Shown: in pieces, positions 47,851 to 61,467 of the stretch | Position numbering within the stretch: position 1 is the first letter of the stretch | How the letters are laid out: every line of letters begins with the position of its first letter | Source: Artemisia argyi | Lineage: Eukaryota; Streptophyta; Magnoliopsida; Asterales; Asteraceae | DNA length: 64,000 bases | Assembly (NCBI GenBank): GCA_030686995.1 | Contig: CM060709.1 | Coordinates: 16,583,360 to 16,647,359 of the forward strand | Direction of reading: 5' to 3' | Notes under the pieces: model-generated | Told to the model about the DNA's origin: nothing | Database searches by the model: none | What the model saw: the letters and a program-made list of their open reading frames with translations, nothing else | Made by a program: the position numbers and the translations under genes

Positions 47851-49818
47851 CATCACATCAATATTCTCTCAAATTTAATTACTATATCTTATTCAATATC
47901 ACATAAATGTTCAATACACAGCAAGATAACATTACCATCCTCATACTTCGTATTTCAAAACACAACAAACCAACTACCAAATCGGAGTGCTGAATAATTT
48001 GTCCTGGATATCTGAGATTCCAATGACCAGTACATGTCATTCAACCCGTCGATGTAATTTAACGGGTCAGATTTTCTACCTCTATAATTTCACAATGCAA
48101 AAGGATCTTCAGTTGCTCAACTTGGTTCACTGTACACACTCTCCATCGGCTCTGAGTTGCATTTTGGTTGTTTCCTTATTGTTGTTTGTACATGCTGTGT
48201 CTAAGAACCTGTGATGTCTATATGCTAATCAAAATGGAGCATAACTATGACTTTATATATAGGGATCAACAATGAATTTAGCAAGATGATTATTAGTAGG
48301 GTTCTCATTTTGAATATCACTATTTTTTTTTTATCACAAATGCTTAAAAGAGCCTCATTTATTCGTGAATTCAACTGAAAGGGCGTAGAAATCTAAGATA
48401 TAAAATTGGCTCGAAATAATATTCAAAAACCATTTGATGTTCAATGTTGATTACCTGAACATTTCAGTATGATGAAGATTAGTCGTATAATCTGATATAG
48501 TGGAATCAAAATCACGCAGCTCAGTTTGGCGTCTATGAAGCAAGAGAGATTTAGATTTGCACACTTGAAGGCTTGATGCTTATTAAAAAAAAAACTACCA
48601 CGAACACCTTCAATTAACAAAAAGTTAAAGTAATTAATACGTAACAAATGTGGAATGCATATCAACCCACTAATTAAAAAGATGGATGTTTGCTGCACTT
48701 TTTTACTTGGTTTAGATGATGTTTGTTTTAGCTTGTTTTTTGGGCGAGAAGCTAATAAGCTCAAAACATAGTACTTAGGCTATGTGCTTATTAAATTGAG
48801 TTTACGGCATAGTATTTCCATCACGAACCTGCCTTATAAGAACTTAGATTACTGTTTGTCAAGTAACAAAATATCAAATAGTATATTCATCAATTTTGTC
48901 ATATCAACAAAAATTGGTTCCCCTATTTAAAAGCTTTTGAGCCTATTAGCTTATGAGCTCCATACACTCTACTTATTAACAACCTAAAACATATTTGACA
49001 CAAATAAACATGTAAACCATAAGCTATTTGGAAAATCAGGTCGTGCATGGAATTATTGTTTGTTTTCCACTTATAAGCATACGCACATAAGCAACTTAAA
49101 AATTATTTCAAAAATAGTGTCCGGGTTTGCTTGTTTCAGGATCGATTATTAAATATGATGATTACGGTTCAATATAACAGATACGTTGTTTTGAGGCAGT
49201 TTGGGATTGCTCAGTGAAACTGGTTATCTGATGATATGTGAATTAAATAAGCAGTTTATAATGCGCAACTCCAAACAGCTAATTTGAAAAGACAATGACT
49301 ACTTTTATTTAGCAGTCCCAACTCCCAAACACCCCTTTTTCATCTCCAAGTGTGTGAACCATTCATAAATGCAATCGAAACAAATATGTATGAAATTACC
49401 TCGACCATTGATACACTACTTAGGTGTAACGAACTACCGCACCACAATTCCATAAGGCCTGCATAAGAAATAAGATAATCAATGGTACGAACATCACAAA
49501 TAAGTGCTAAGAAATAATTAAAATTATCAAAGGTTATCTAATAACTTGTGTAAGGTTCACAGCTGCAGTGCATCAGCAAAGCAAAACACGCTCTAAGCAT
49601 CAACAAAGAAGTTGGCTGGAAGTGTGATCACCATCAAGAGGATTAAAGACACTCAAAAAACAAACACCAATTTCCTTCCACTTCTGCAAACTCACCAAAT
49701 CAGCAAGGCTTGCCACGCCATGACACATGTCTTTAACCGACTCCCCTCAATTCTTATCCTTTGAACCACTGCCATTTCTCTCCCCCTCCTGGTGGTTTTG
49801 GTTTGAAATAAATGGAAG
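47851..49818. other. Noncoding intergenic DNA, partly 3' flank of the gene tail
   Basis: No ORF of substance. 49560-49818 lies downstream, on the minus strand, of the stop codon at 49819 and may be its 3' untranslated region. Palindromic AGCTTATAAGCT-like phrases between 48715 and 49100 hint at an old MITE without definable ends. Confidence 0.4.
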
Positions 49819-50659
49819 CTACATCCTGTTATGCTTCTGCTCATACGGATCAAATTCAGGTGAGTCCGGTTGCAACTGATGGAGGGGTATGGAAACGCTT
49901 ACGCTGCTGCAAGGAGTGCTCCTGTTGCGCTGTTGAAAGCATAACAACGCATTAAATAAGATGACCATGATATAACATCCTTGTTACCCAACATTTTTGC
50001 ACTTTTTTAAAACCAATAATAGACTTCTCCATGGCTCAATTTCCATGACAAAGTTAAGCAAACACTAAGATACAACCTCAGTATAAAAACATTGTTTCTA
50101 TGAGCAGCCATGCTCCCTCAGTACAAAAACACTGTTTTTGTATTAACTTTTTTCTACTCGGCTGTTTGTATATATTGCCATGTTACTAAGATATAACCTC
50201 TCAAGGCACAGAAAAGACCCTGAAAAACCTTGATTGGATATGATCCATCAGTATCCAGCATTTTTCCATAGCTGTTGTTGTGAATGGAGTTTCGGTTGGC
50301 CCAAATATATAATACCCCCAATTTGCTCAAAATTACGAATTCGTCTCTGGCCATTATAGTTTTTGGAGATGGCGCCTAGAAATATTATATACTTTCACTA
50401 TTTTTCCCTCAAGACTCAAGTATGTAACTAATTTTGCTTAATGTATTTACAAAGATAGTTAACAAAATCAAAGAAAAATACCTGCTGTTGTTGCAGTTGG
50501 AGAGAGAGCAAATGACTGGTGTCTTTAAAATGGGCATTCAATATATCATCATAGGATCCTGCTAGGCCTGCAGGTTGGCTAACTTGGTAAATCCTAGGAA
50601 CCGCTGTTGAACCACCATATGAATCGTAACCGGAAGCAGCAGCTGGAGATTGAGTTAAC
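49819..50659 (-). pseudogene. 3' end of an unidentified host gene, two exons
   Basis: Minus-strand exons 50659-50482 and 49929-49819 join in phase 0 with a GT donor (GTATTT) and a TTTCAACAG acceptor. The predicted C-terminus is about 95 residues, with an Ala/Ser/Gly-rich start, the segment GSYDDILNAHF, a Leu/Gln run, and the end SPEFDPYEQKHNRM before TAG. I do not recognise the protein. A further minus-strand frame at 51363-51169 (PEIKVQFGSYVAAPV) could be an upstream exon. No intact upstream gene is visible, so this looks like a captured or truncated copy rather than a working gene, although a long gene with distant exons cannot be excluded. Confidence 0.5.
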
Positions 50660-50720
50660 CTGCTCATAGAAACACTGTTTTATACTGAGGGAGCATGGCT
50701 GTTACTGTTTTTGTATCTTA
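50081..50720. repeat. Short inverted repeat flanking an exon of the gene tail
   Basis: 50081-50150 (with GAGCAGCCATGCTCCCTCAG and TTTCTATGAGCAG) matches the reverse complement of 50658-50725. The right copy overlaps the acceptor of the exon at 50659. Confidence 0.75.
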
Positions 50721-50725
50721 GTAAA

Positions 50726-52026
50726 GGTGTATTTAGGCGAGTGAAGGATGCAATATATAAAAGGTAAATGTGTGTTGTACCATGTAACATGTTGCACTAA
50801 TTTAAAATTACTTAGAGTGTTCAGGTTTACTTACAGGAAATTGATTATGAAGCTGCTCAAAATCCACAAGAAAGTGTTCGCTTTTGTGTCTTGTTCCTGT
50901 AGTTAATTTCATCATCAAAATACATGTATCAAAAAACTTTGGATACTGATTGTAAGAGAAACATGGGATTATTAAAGAGAATGAATTCAACGACTGGTAA
51001 TAGGGATGTAGTTGTTCTTAATAGGTAACACATTAAAGTTACACGACAGTCTGTCGAGATAATGATGATATTATAGATTAGAAAATGGAGTCCTTGAGAC
51101 ATATTTCTGGTTCAGTTTCAGTCTCAGTAACTGAGACATCAGGAAGTTTATTTGGAGTCTTCCTATGACTACAATGAGCCGAATTCAGTATAAACTTCAG
51201 GCATTACACAGGCGGTGGGTAAAATTAGTTTGGGTTCATCTCTAACAGGAGCTGCTACATATGATCCAAACTGAACCTTAATTTCAGGGAACACAAACGA
51301 AGGAGGGAAGATTAAATGATGGAGATCCACAGATGGTTTTTTGAGTAAGTCGCAAAAACACATGAATCAAGTTAACCTTGTCAAGAAGATGTAGAATCAA
51401 ACGTGGCTTTATCCAATCTATCCACAAAAAAAGGCTCATTTAAATTCAAATCCTCTATAAAAGAACCGCATGTTTGTCGAGTTTCTCCCTTATTCTAAGC
51501 ACACTACATTCATACTACCTAACAAATGCAAAAAAAGTCATTCGGCTTATATAATAACACATTCATTCACCTTCTCAAATTTCTACAAACTAAAGGCAGC
51601 CTCATTTTTTCCCAATCAATATATCTAATCACATTCAAAAGTTATATAAACTCATTGATTCTAATAAACTAAAATCTCGAACTGTTTCTAATAAATTAAA
51701 ACCTCAAATAAAACCTAAATCTCCGTGTCTCAAATCATCAACTAAAACCTCAAATTAAACCTAAAGATATATACGTCATAATAACAATAGTAAATACATT
51801 ACCACAAACCGGAATTGCTGTGACATATACCTGGTAAAAAAATCACACATACGCTTAGCCCAATAAGTATAATACTCACCCATGTTTTGTGGAATCACTG
51901 CATGCATTAATACGAAAAATATAGTTATCAATGGTAGTTGTCAACTTGATTAATCTTTCTATAACCCTAACACGTGAACACCAAAAAAAAGTCATTAAAT
52001 GAGCATTAGCAAAAAAATAAAAACAG

Positions 52027-52065
<39 letters not shown>

Positions 52066-52492
52066 AGAATTCGATGATCATCATGAGAAAAAAGAAAGTC
52101 AGCTTAGGTCAACATAGGGACAAAATGACTAACGATATCAAGACATAACTATAACCTGATTAAACCAAAAACTTAAATAAACCAATCACAAATCATTGAA
52201 ACTAAATAAAACTCACTAAGAAGTCATTGTTTTAAGATTCATTAAACCACATGTGTTCAAAGAAGACGTCTAACATACAAAAACCTGCAAAAAAACCCAC
52301 ATATGCATATAGATGTACGTATGTTATGTTTATGATTAGGGTTACCTAAGTTGTAGGGGATACATGAATGAACCGTCATTTTTTTAACGTATGTTTATGT
52401 ATTTGATTAGGGTTATACAGTTATACTTATCTCATTAATTCAATAATTAATTGCATAGGTTTATAGATTTGTGCTTGCAAAATATAATCAAA
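50726..52492. other. Noncoding DNA with possible remnant exon and poly-A tract
   Basis: Apart from the minus-strand frame at 51363-51169 mentioned under the gene tail, nothing codes convincingly. A 33-base A run lies at about 52029-52061. Confidence 0.4.
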
Positions 52493-52745
52493 AAATGGTG
52501 TGGTGTAGTGGTAAGATGTATGTTAAATATATAGCATGCCCAATGTTCGAACCTTGCTTCTTTCTTTTTTGTGCAAAAATAAGAATTTCGAAATAATTTA
52601 AAAAAAAATAAAGATAAATTATAAAAATTGTAAATAAGAATTTCGAAATAATTTAAAAAAAATAAAAATAAATTATAAAAATTGTAATTGCTTACATGGC
52701 GACAATGTGATGACATGGATGATCAATGAGGTGGCATATTTTTCA
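52493..52745 (+). mobile_element. tRNA-derived SINE-like element
   Basis: TGGTGTAGTGG (52501-52511) fits the polymerase III A box and GTTCGAACC (52545-52553) the B box, about 33 bases apart, as in tRNA-derived SINE heads. The body then holds two tandem copies of a roughly 57-base AT-rich unit (ATAAGAATTTCGAAATAATT at 52579 and 52635). Clear target duplications were not found, so the borders are approximate. Confidence 0.6.
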
Positions 52746-52770
52746 AATGCCTGTTATATATAATGTAGAA

Positions 52771-52774
<4 letters not shown>

Positions 52775-52831
<57 letters not shown>
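52775..52831. repeat. (AT)n microsatellite
   Basis: Uninterrupted TA dinucleotides, about 57 bases. Confidence 0.95.
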
Positions 52832-52833
<2 letters not shown>

Positions 52834-53060
52834 TATTTATAAAGAGTAAATGGTCAAAAAGTCAAGAAGTGAAAAGTGAAAAACTTAAATTAATGTTTTG
52901 CCTAAATTACCCTTAATTAATGCATTTAACACTCCTTAATACCTCTCATTTAAAACTTAAATGAAAACATGGAAACTTACATTACACATTCAATTTTTTT
53001 GTCAACTTAAAAACATGGAAAGTTAAATAAATAATTAATAAATGAAAACATAAAAATGCA

Positions 53061-53398
53061 ATGTTTTGAAACCCGGGTTCGAAATCGACCCGGTCGAGTC
53101 ACCGGGCACCGGTTCGACCGGTTGGACCGCCGGGTCAACCCGGTTTTCAATTTATTATTATTTTATTTTTTTGACCGGGTCAACCGGTTCGACCGCCGGG
53201 TTTACCTGTTCGACCACCGGGTCAACCCGGGTTTTTATTAAATTTTTTTAAAAAAATGAAACCCGGCCGGGTTTCGAGAACCGGGTCACTCAAAACCCGG
53301 CGGGTCACACCGGTTAACCCGGTTTTAGAAACCTGGGTTGTTTTGACCCGTTTTTTCGGCCGGAACCGGTCGGGTCGACCTGGGTTTCAAAACCTTGT
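53061..53398. mobile_element. CCGGGT-rich MITE, 338 bp, with 9-bp flanking duplication
   Basis: The ends GTTTTGAAACCCGGGTTCGA and TCGACCTGGGTTTCAAAAC are inverted repeats. The flanks AAAAATGCA (53052-53060) and AAAAATGTA (53399-53407) match at 8 of 9 bases, suiting a MULE (9 bp) or hAT (8 bp) origin. The interior is built of CCGGGTCAACCCGG and CGGTTCGACCGG palindromes around AT-rich spacers; no ORF. Confidence 0.8.
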
Positions 53399-53466
53399 AA
53401 AAATGTAAAATTGTTTTGTCAACTTAAGAATGAATACACATGTATATAAAAATAAACTTTTAAATA

Positions 53467-54343
<877 letters not shown>

Positions 54344-54416
<73 letters not shown>

Positions 54417-54491
54417 ATGTTTTCGTTTGTTTTTTTTACAATTTTTTTATCTTGTTCGAAATCAAGTAACACATTTCAATTTTATTTATTA

Positions 54492-54524
<33 letters not shown>

Positions 54525-55073
54525 GCGCCAAAAAATAAGCTAACCCAGCTTACTATATAATGGGAATTAATTTGTTGTGGTTTGCATATCAAAAGATGAA
54601 CCATTGCTAAAGACGTCTTAGAACTGGTAAAAGACCAAGTAAGTTGTTTATTACACATAAACTACTAAGGTTAAGTTAAGCTAATAGGCTAAATAAGAGT
54701 GACATAAACGGAAAATATATAGTTAATAAACCGAAGAAGTAAAATACAAAAAGTGAGACAACAAAATAAATAACAAACTAAAAGTTGAAAGCTTTTCCTC
54801 ATAAAAAACAAATTATCCAATCCCGTACTAATTTACTACGTAATTTAGTAGCAAAGTGTTTAGGCCGAAATCGAATATTTCGTTATCTTAATATTTCCAG
54901 AGTCTTAGTTATATAGTAATGTAGCGTTTGTTCGTTGATCTATGTGGGACAATGTGACACAACCAAAATTCTTTTCCTTCCTAAAACTTTCTACCCTCAT
55001 AGCCTCACCTCATACACACAAACACTCTACTCCATTTCAAATGTGTTGTGCCCGTTTACTTGATTACAAAATG
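54344..55073. other. Microsatellites and noncoding DNA with a partial third copy of the block A/B repeat
   Basis: (AT)n to about 54412 and (ATT)n at about 54491-54525. 54925-55040 resembles 13318-13450 of block A (ATCTATGTGGGACAA). No gene supported. Confidence 0.55.
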
Positions 55074-55420
55074 GGATATTAACTTTAAAAAGATCATAGT
55101 TGTCCAAAAATACTCTCTTTAGTATCGAATATTTTTTTTTTATTTTTTTTTTTTTGCTTATGTGGTATTGAAATTTCAATTTCGGGTATTTGAGTACTTT
55201 GTGATATTTTTGCCCCTCAAAATATTGAAAATCCAGAGGCAAAAATGTTTAAAAAAAATAAAAAATAAAAAATAAAAAAACTTAAAAAGTCCGAAATTGA
55301 AATTTTAGTACCTCAGAAAGTCCGAAATTAAAAATTCAATACCCATAATAGCAAAAAATTTTGTTCGATACCCAAAAGAGTATTTTTGAACATGTATAAT
55401 GATTTTTAAAGTTATTATCC
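55074..55420. mobile_element. Foldback MITE, about 347 bp
   Basis: GGATATTAACTTTAAAAA at the left and TTTTTAAAGTTATTATCC at the right are inverted. Pairing continues through CCAAAAATACTCT / AGAGTATTTTTG and AATTTCAATTTCGG / CCGAAATTGAAATTT. No ORF. Confidence 0.75.
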
Positions 55421-56540
55421 TATCAAAAAACTATTGGTTTAGCAAATTTTGAGTCACTATGGAGCAACTAAAGTACAACGAACTTGTTGATGTTCGACTT
55501 TAACCATAATGGTATTTGATGTTATCTTCCTTATCGATCGACTCTTTATACATTATCGACTTATTGGGGATATGTATGTTGTAGAACTTATTAGAACCAT
55601 TTAAAATGTTTTTAAGTTGATTTCACGAAATTGAGATGTGCAAAGGTGGACGATGTATATTTGTGCACAATGATAAAGTATATTGGTTATAAAAATATGA
55701 CAACGAGGTAAGGAAGGGATTTATTTTGAAAACCTTCCTGTATCTTCTTATCATAAGTAACGCTTCTAACCGCCATTGAGACCTTAGAAAAGTACCATCA
55801 AACATACCATCTATCAGACGGGCTCCTGGTAACCCTAAAATTAGTAGACTGTTAATATGATCACCATAAAACACAACCCCACTAATTTCAAATATAAGTT
55901 TAAACAAGCTTGATTTCTAGACGACACTCACTTTATATATTGCTTTATGTCTTTTAAATTGTAGAATACCTAAAGGCTTAAACAAATACACGCAAACATG
56001 ATATTTGAAAGTTTATGGCCCAACATTCACCCCAATTAACACATTTTCAAAAAGATTACTATCTTAACCTTTCATATAACAACAAACTACCACGTAAGCA
56101 GGGCCGTCCCATTGCGAAACTACAAATGAGCCCCCTTAAATCACAAAATCTTAACTATTATGGAAAATTGAAAACATAATATAGATACATGTATAAATAC
56201 TAATAGACATATACTAAATTGAAGGGCCCATGACATAATATTTAAACGTGGCTATAAAAATTTAAGTGAGACACGTATAAACATACTTACACATGTATAA
56301 TTACCAATAGACAATACTAAATTAGAGACCCCTCACAAACGGTAGCATGTGCGGTTGCCCCACTTGCACATGCTAATTGCCGCCAATGAACGTAAGTTAT
56401 TGACACTAAATAATTTATAGATGAGGAGTTAAGAGCATCTTGCTATAAATATTTACAATTGCATAGCATCGACTTGTAAGAATATTATAGTCGCAACATT
56501 TATAAACTAAAAACTACTCTTATAAACTTACATAGGTCAA
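55421..56540. other. Noncoding intergenic DNA
   Basis: No supportable gene. The minus-strand frame near 55623-55907 has no recognisable features. Confidence 0.4.
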
Positions 56541-57218
56541 TAATTAAACTTTGAGTAAACTACATTTTTGGTCCTTGTGGTTGTATCAAAATCTCATTTT
56601 TAGTCCAATTTTCAAAAAATCGCACGGATCAGTCCAAAAGTCAACGTGGACTTCACTTTTGGTCCAATTTTCTTAGCTAGTTAGTTTAGTCGTTAAGTAC
56701 GTTGCATCGTTAGTCCTTTAACCTAACTGTCGTTAGCAATGTTTGCACCGTTAGTCCTTTAACCTAACGGTCGTTAGCAATTTTTTTTAAAAAAAAATTT
56801 CCAAAAAAATAATTTGAAAAATTCGAAAAAAAAAATTTTGACAAAAAAATTTTTTTGAAAAAAAAAATTCAAATGAAATTTTTTTTAAAAAAATTCGAAA
56901 AAATTTCTAAAAAAAATTTTTTTGACAAATTTCTAATAAAAAAAATTTCTTAAAAAATTCGAAAAAAAGACTAAATTTTTTTTGACATACATATTCTAAA
57001 TTTTTTTTTTTGACGATTGTCCCGGTTTGACACTAAAATTAAAATGTATATATACGTAAAAAATTTTCTTAAAAATTTCTAAAATGTATATATACATTTT
57101 AATTTTAGTGTATACATTTTAATAAAAAATTACGTATATATACATTTTAATCTTAGAAATTTTTAATAAAAAATGTTACGTATTTATACATTTTAATTTT
57201 AGTGTCAAACCGGAACAA

Positions 57219-57257
<39 letters not shown>
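56541..57257. repeat. TTTTTGGTCC-type repeat with low-complexity core and nested foldback
   Basis: The left part carries TTTTTGGTCCTTGTGG and two copies of CGTTAGTCCTTTAACCTAAC (near 56708 and 56750). A long A/T homopolymer mix (about 56780-57000) follows. At 57001-57257 an inverted repeat has GTCCCGGTTTGACACTAAAA at one end and TTTTAGTGTCAAACCGGAAC at the other. Confidence 0.65.
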
Positions 57258-57259
<2 letters not shown>

Positions 57260-57469
57260 ATTTCAACTAATGAATGTTAATTGATAAATGGGTTATACGA
57301 ATAATCTCCCCTCATAAAGCCCCAAGTAAGAAAATACGACGTTTTATTTATTCAATAAGCTATAGTCAAATAAACATAAAAAAATATCCACTAAGCTAAT
57401 AAACATAAAAAGTTCAAACTTTACACCAACCAGATTTAGGTGATAGTTAAAAGTTCAAACCATCTCTTT

Positions 57470-59148
57470 GGTGACAAACATAAACAATTTTAATTTTGTA
57501 ACTTATTGTTAGAAAAGTAGTTAACGTTGTGATGATTGTATTAGATAATCCATGTAAGTTATGTTATGTTCACTTTCCAAATAAAGATTAAAATAATTCA
57601 AAAATATGTAACATATTTGAAGTAACAACAATGGGCACTACCTTTTGATCTTCGCCTCTTGTCATGCCTCCAAAAGTTATTACTTATTAGCTCAACCTAG
57701 TTTGCACTAGCAGCTTATACTAACTCATGTATTGTAAAAATAGGTAAAAATACACTAATTCGTATCCCACAAAGGTAAAAGAAAGACGATTGTATCTCAC
57801 AAAAGGAAAAGCTAAAAATCTCCTAGTTGTTATTTCACAAAGTAAAATAAACACAGCGCCAACTCACGTATTAAACTGACAGGCAAATTGATGATGCATT
57901 TATGCATTGCTTTTCTATCATCTTAATTATATATTGCATTAAAGTTTGTTTATCGATGGACAAAGTCACAATACCAAAATTCTTCTCCACCCTCATGCCT
58001 TTTACCAATACACACACAAACACCTCATTTCACCAACAAGGCCATAATGTTGTTGTTTGATTTCACCCTCAGTTATATGTATCGTTACATTCCAACAAAC
58101 TCCATCACCTGTCACATGTCTTTATAAATACTAAGATGCTAACAAGAGAAACCATGAATCATGACATATATACCGGGTCATATGAAGAACAAGTCAAAGA
58201 ATCGAATAAGGTGATGACTCAAAGATTCGAATAAGGTGATGAAAAGAACATATAGAAATAATTAGTGGCTCTTTCCCTTGTAAGTCATTTTAAGGAAATG
58301 TACGGCCACAATAGTCTTTGCAATGACTAAATCCATTCGAGGCAAATAGAAACATGCATTACATCTGTGTGGTATTGTATATAGGAATTGTGGTTCCTCT
58401 TACGAGATTTCAATTTTGAAGAAGCGGAAGATTTATGATCAACATGCGCTTTAATTCTAGCGACTAAAAACACCAAGTGGCCGAGCCGTGACGCGGCTAG
58501 GAATGCCATGGCGTGGAATTCGAACATCATACTCAAAGACAAAGAGATATATAGCATATGATAAGTTGTTATACAATGTGTACACTCAATTTTAAAAGAA
58601 GTCATTGACTTGTCATGAGCTTTGTTTCGTGTAAACACTCATTTGTTTTTGAGTTCTTTTATATTGGTGTTCACTGTTCCTTCCTAGTGGAAGGGAAAAA
58701 TTAGAATTGATAATGGCTTAGATAACTAGAGAGTCTAAAGTGTCCACTTTAGTATGATTAGCGTTGCCAGATCGACTTTAGATTCATCGGTTAATAAGCA
58801 ACTATAGGTTCGGTGAAGACTAAAGATCATCGGGATTTTTTTTCATCAATTGATTATTTAAAGTCGATTAACAACAAACTCATGTTCACGTTTATTAATT
58901 ATCACTATTTTGGTGGTCTGGTAATTAACTAATTATACAATAGTAACAAGCTGACTAATTCTTGCTTAGTATTTTTCAAATCTCGGCCGACTTTATTAAA
59001 CTACTACTCTTGTACTAAATTAACACATGACATGTAAATTAGAGATGTTTGGATAAACTTATCAATAAAGGTAAGAATATGTGGATATCTTCATGGTGGT
59101 AACAAAAAACATGAAGGAGAGAAAAGGATATTTTAAAATTGCTAATTA
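57470..59148. repeat. Dispersed repeat 'block B', left part
   Basis: Paralogue of block A (see 12835-15185). It lacks the hAT-type MITE, and it continues beyond the second Helitron at 63493. No gene is supported. Confidence 0.75.
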
Positions 59149-59893
59149 TCTAATATATATAAACCCCAGGCGCTACATGCCAAAAAAATGAATGAACAGT
59201 ACTTCATTACGGAGAATGAACGGGTCAATTTGTGGTCCACAATTGCTCTTCGTACATCATAGTACTACATGAGTTAGATAATGGACCATGCGTTCAGTTC
59301 GTATTGGCTGGAAGGGAGGGGACCCGTCCCGTTTAACCTCCGTTTCCCGTTAGGACCACTGTAGTTGTTACTGTGGAACACCGTAATACGTGTGTAATTA
59401 CCCCGTTACTTTCTTCCCCTGTCTTTGTTTTTTTTGAACAGCCCTGTCTTTGTTAAAGGGCATTTTTTTTACCACAAAACCTGAACCCAGAAACTTCTAC
59501 TCTCATCTATCTATGATGTTCGATCATTCTTCCTCTCTAAAACACACACAAACCATTCCAAGCACAGTTTTTGGTTCAAAGTCTCCGCTACAAAACCCAA
59601 AAAAATCTATAGATCTACCAATTTCAAGGTCCACTTTTCATACATGAAGCTAAAGAATCCTAAGCCGGTGATAAAAAAAAAAAAGATTCCAAGTCCTTTT
59701 CATCCAAAAAATCTGTTTGGCTTCAGTGGTGCTTGCAATAGTTAATTTAATTTACTCTTTTGTTGTTTTTATTAAAGATTATATGTTGGTTTTTCTGGGT
59801 ATTTGTTTGCGATTATAAGGATGTAATTTACGAGAATTATGTTCTTTTCTAATATTTTTTGTACAATTTTTATTGGTTTGTTGTTGTTTGTAG

Positions 59894-60592
59894 GTAGTGC
59901 GGAGGTTGAAGAATCCGACTGGAAAGGTGCTTCAATTTGATGATTTGCTTGGGAATTATGGTGGAAATGGACTGAAGTCGAATGGTGTTACCCGAATGAC
60001 CCTTCAAACTTGGTGCAAGGTAATAGTTAGATGTTAGTTCAATTATAATCTTATTTTAGGTAGATTGTGTTTGTTGCTTGAGCCACAGGGATAGGGAAAA
60101 CATATTTTAGGTGTGTTACTATTTCCATGCTATCACTTTGAAGATAGGATTTTAAAAGCTTTTAATATGCTCAGACTATCTTAGGATCAAGTATCAACTG
60201 TCTTTTGGCAATTTGCTATAAAAATTACGTTTTATCATGATAATCCAAATGTGTTCTAAGACATTATTGTAGGCTTCTTCGGCACCTATGGCGTAAATAT
60301 TCGAACGATTGCAAGCTTTTGGTGAATTTGAGTTAATGCTTATTAGATAAATCATTTTGTGTTTAGTATAGGCTGTTGAATCGAGTAATAAAAGAATGTG
60401 GATATGTGAAATTGAAATGTGGCTCTACTTGAAATATTTTGATTAAATGCCACATAATATGTTGAATTGATTACCTTGCAATTGGTTCATGTATATGCTG
60501 AAGTGTTTATTCGTTAATGTTTCATTGTGGTATGTTCTATTGTAGATCATTCATTTTGGAGACGGTGGTATCCTGGACGAACCAATAGTGAG
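59894..60592 (+). pseudogene. Two splice-bordered exon pieces of an unidentified gene
   Basis: 59894-60019 (42 codons, acceptor TTTGTAG, donor GTAATA) encodes a peptide with GKVLQFDDLLGNYGG and MTLQTWCK. 60546-60592 (acceptor TGTAG, donor GTACAA) encodes IIHFGDGGILDEPIV. Both are open in frames that join in phase 0 and have good splice borders, as expected for captured exons. I cannot name the parent gene. No start or stop completes them. Confidence 0.5.
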
Positions 60593-61467
60593 GTACAATG
60601 CTTCTTTAGTAGTTAGCTTTATAGGTTTGTAGTTTTAATTAATTCCCAAAACCTAATGTGACATTAGCTCTATGTAGAGGGATTGGTCTAACCAGGAGTA
60701 AGAGGACATAGTGAATGATTAGCAAGAATCACAAACTATTGCGATGCAGCATATGCCAGTGTCTCGCGTTGCTTCGATTACAGGTGTGTATTATTTTTAA
60801 CAGTGTTTTTTAGATTTTGTGACGTTGGTGGTGGATTTTCTTGATAAGAATCCATCAGGCTTTCAAAGGCTAATACCAAATGATTAGCACCGAATTTACC
60901 ATGTCGAGAATTATATAAGAGGTCAACTTTGATGTTCATTTTACTATTTTACTACTATTTTATCCCACGATAGCCGATGTCCATGTTCCTTTTTTGGCAG
61001 TTCTATAAGTATTTGGAAAATGGCCAGGTTAAAACATTTAGCTAAACGCGTATTTGAAGTCAAATAAAAAAAAGTGATAGGGATTTTAAACTGCTGACTT
61101 TTTTTAAAAAAAATTAAGTTGTGTAGAATTAGTAAGTGTAAACTATTTACTATAGCTTATGTGAATCACATTTCACAAATATTGAAATAAGCATCTTGGA
61201 CATATATTCGAAAAATCGTAAAAAACTGCTCATATATTGTATCAAATGACAATGACCATATACACAGCTTTAAAATAAGCAATCCCATGTATTATTTATG
61301 ACGACAAAAGCTGAAACTAAATCTGTTGAACTTATTGATGGTCACAAGCTCACTTGATAAGCTATTTTAAATTTGAATTAGACCTTAAGCCGGAAAATTA
61401 AGCTAATTCAGACATCCCAAAAACTACCATTTTTGTATTCTTATGGAAACCTATGTCTCTTTTTTAG

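Noticed and set aside
48441..48764. 107-residue minus-strand ORF
   Set aside because: Hydrophobic AT-driven composition, no motif and no splice context.
52493..52570. A functional tRNA gene
   Set aside because: A and B boxes are present, but the sequence does not close an acceptor stem or give a normal anticodon arm; a SINE head is the better reading.
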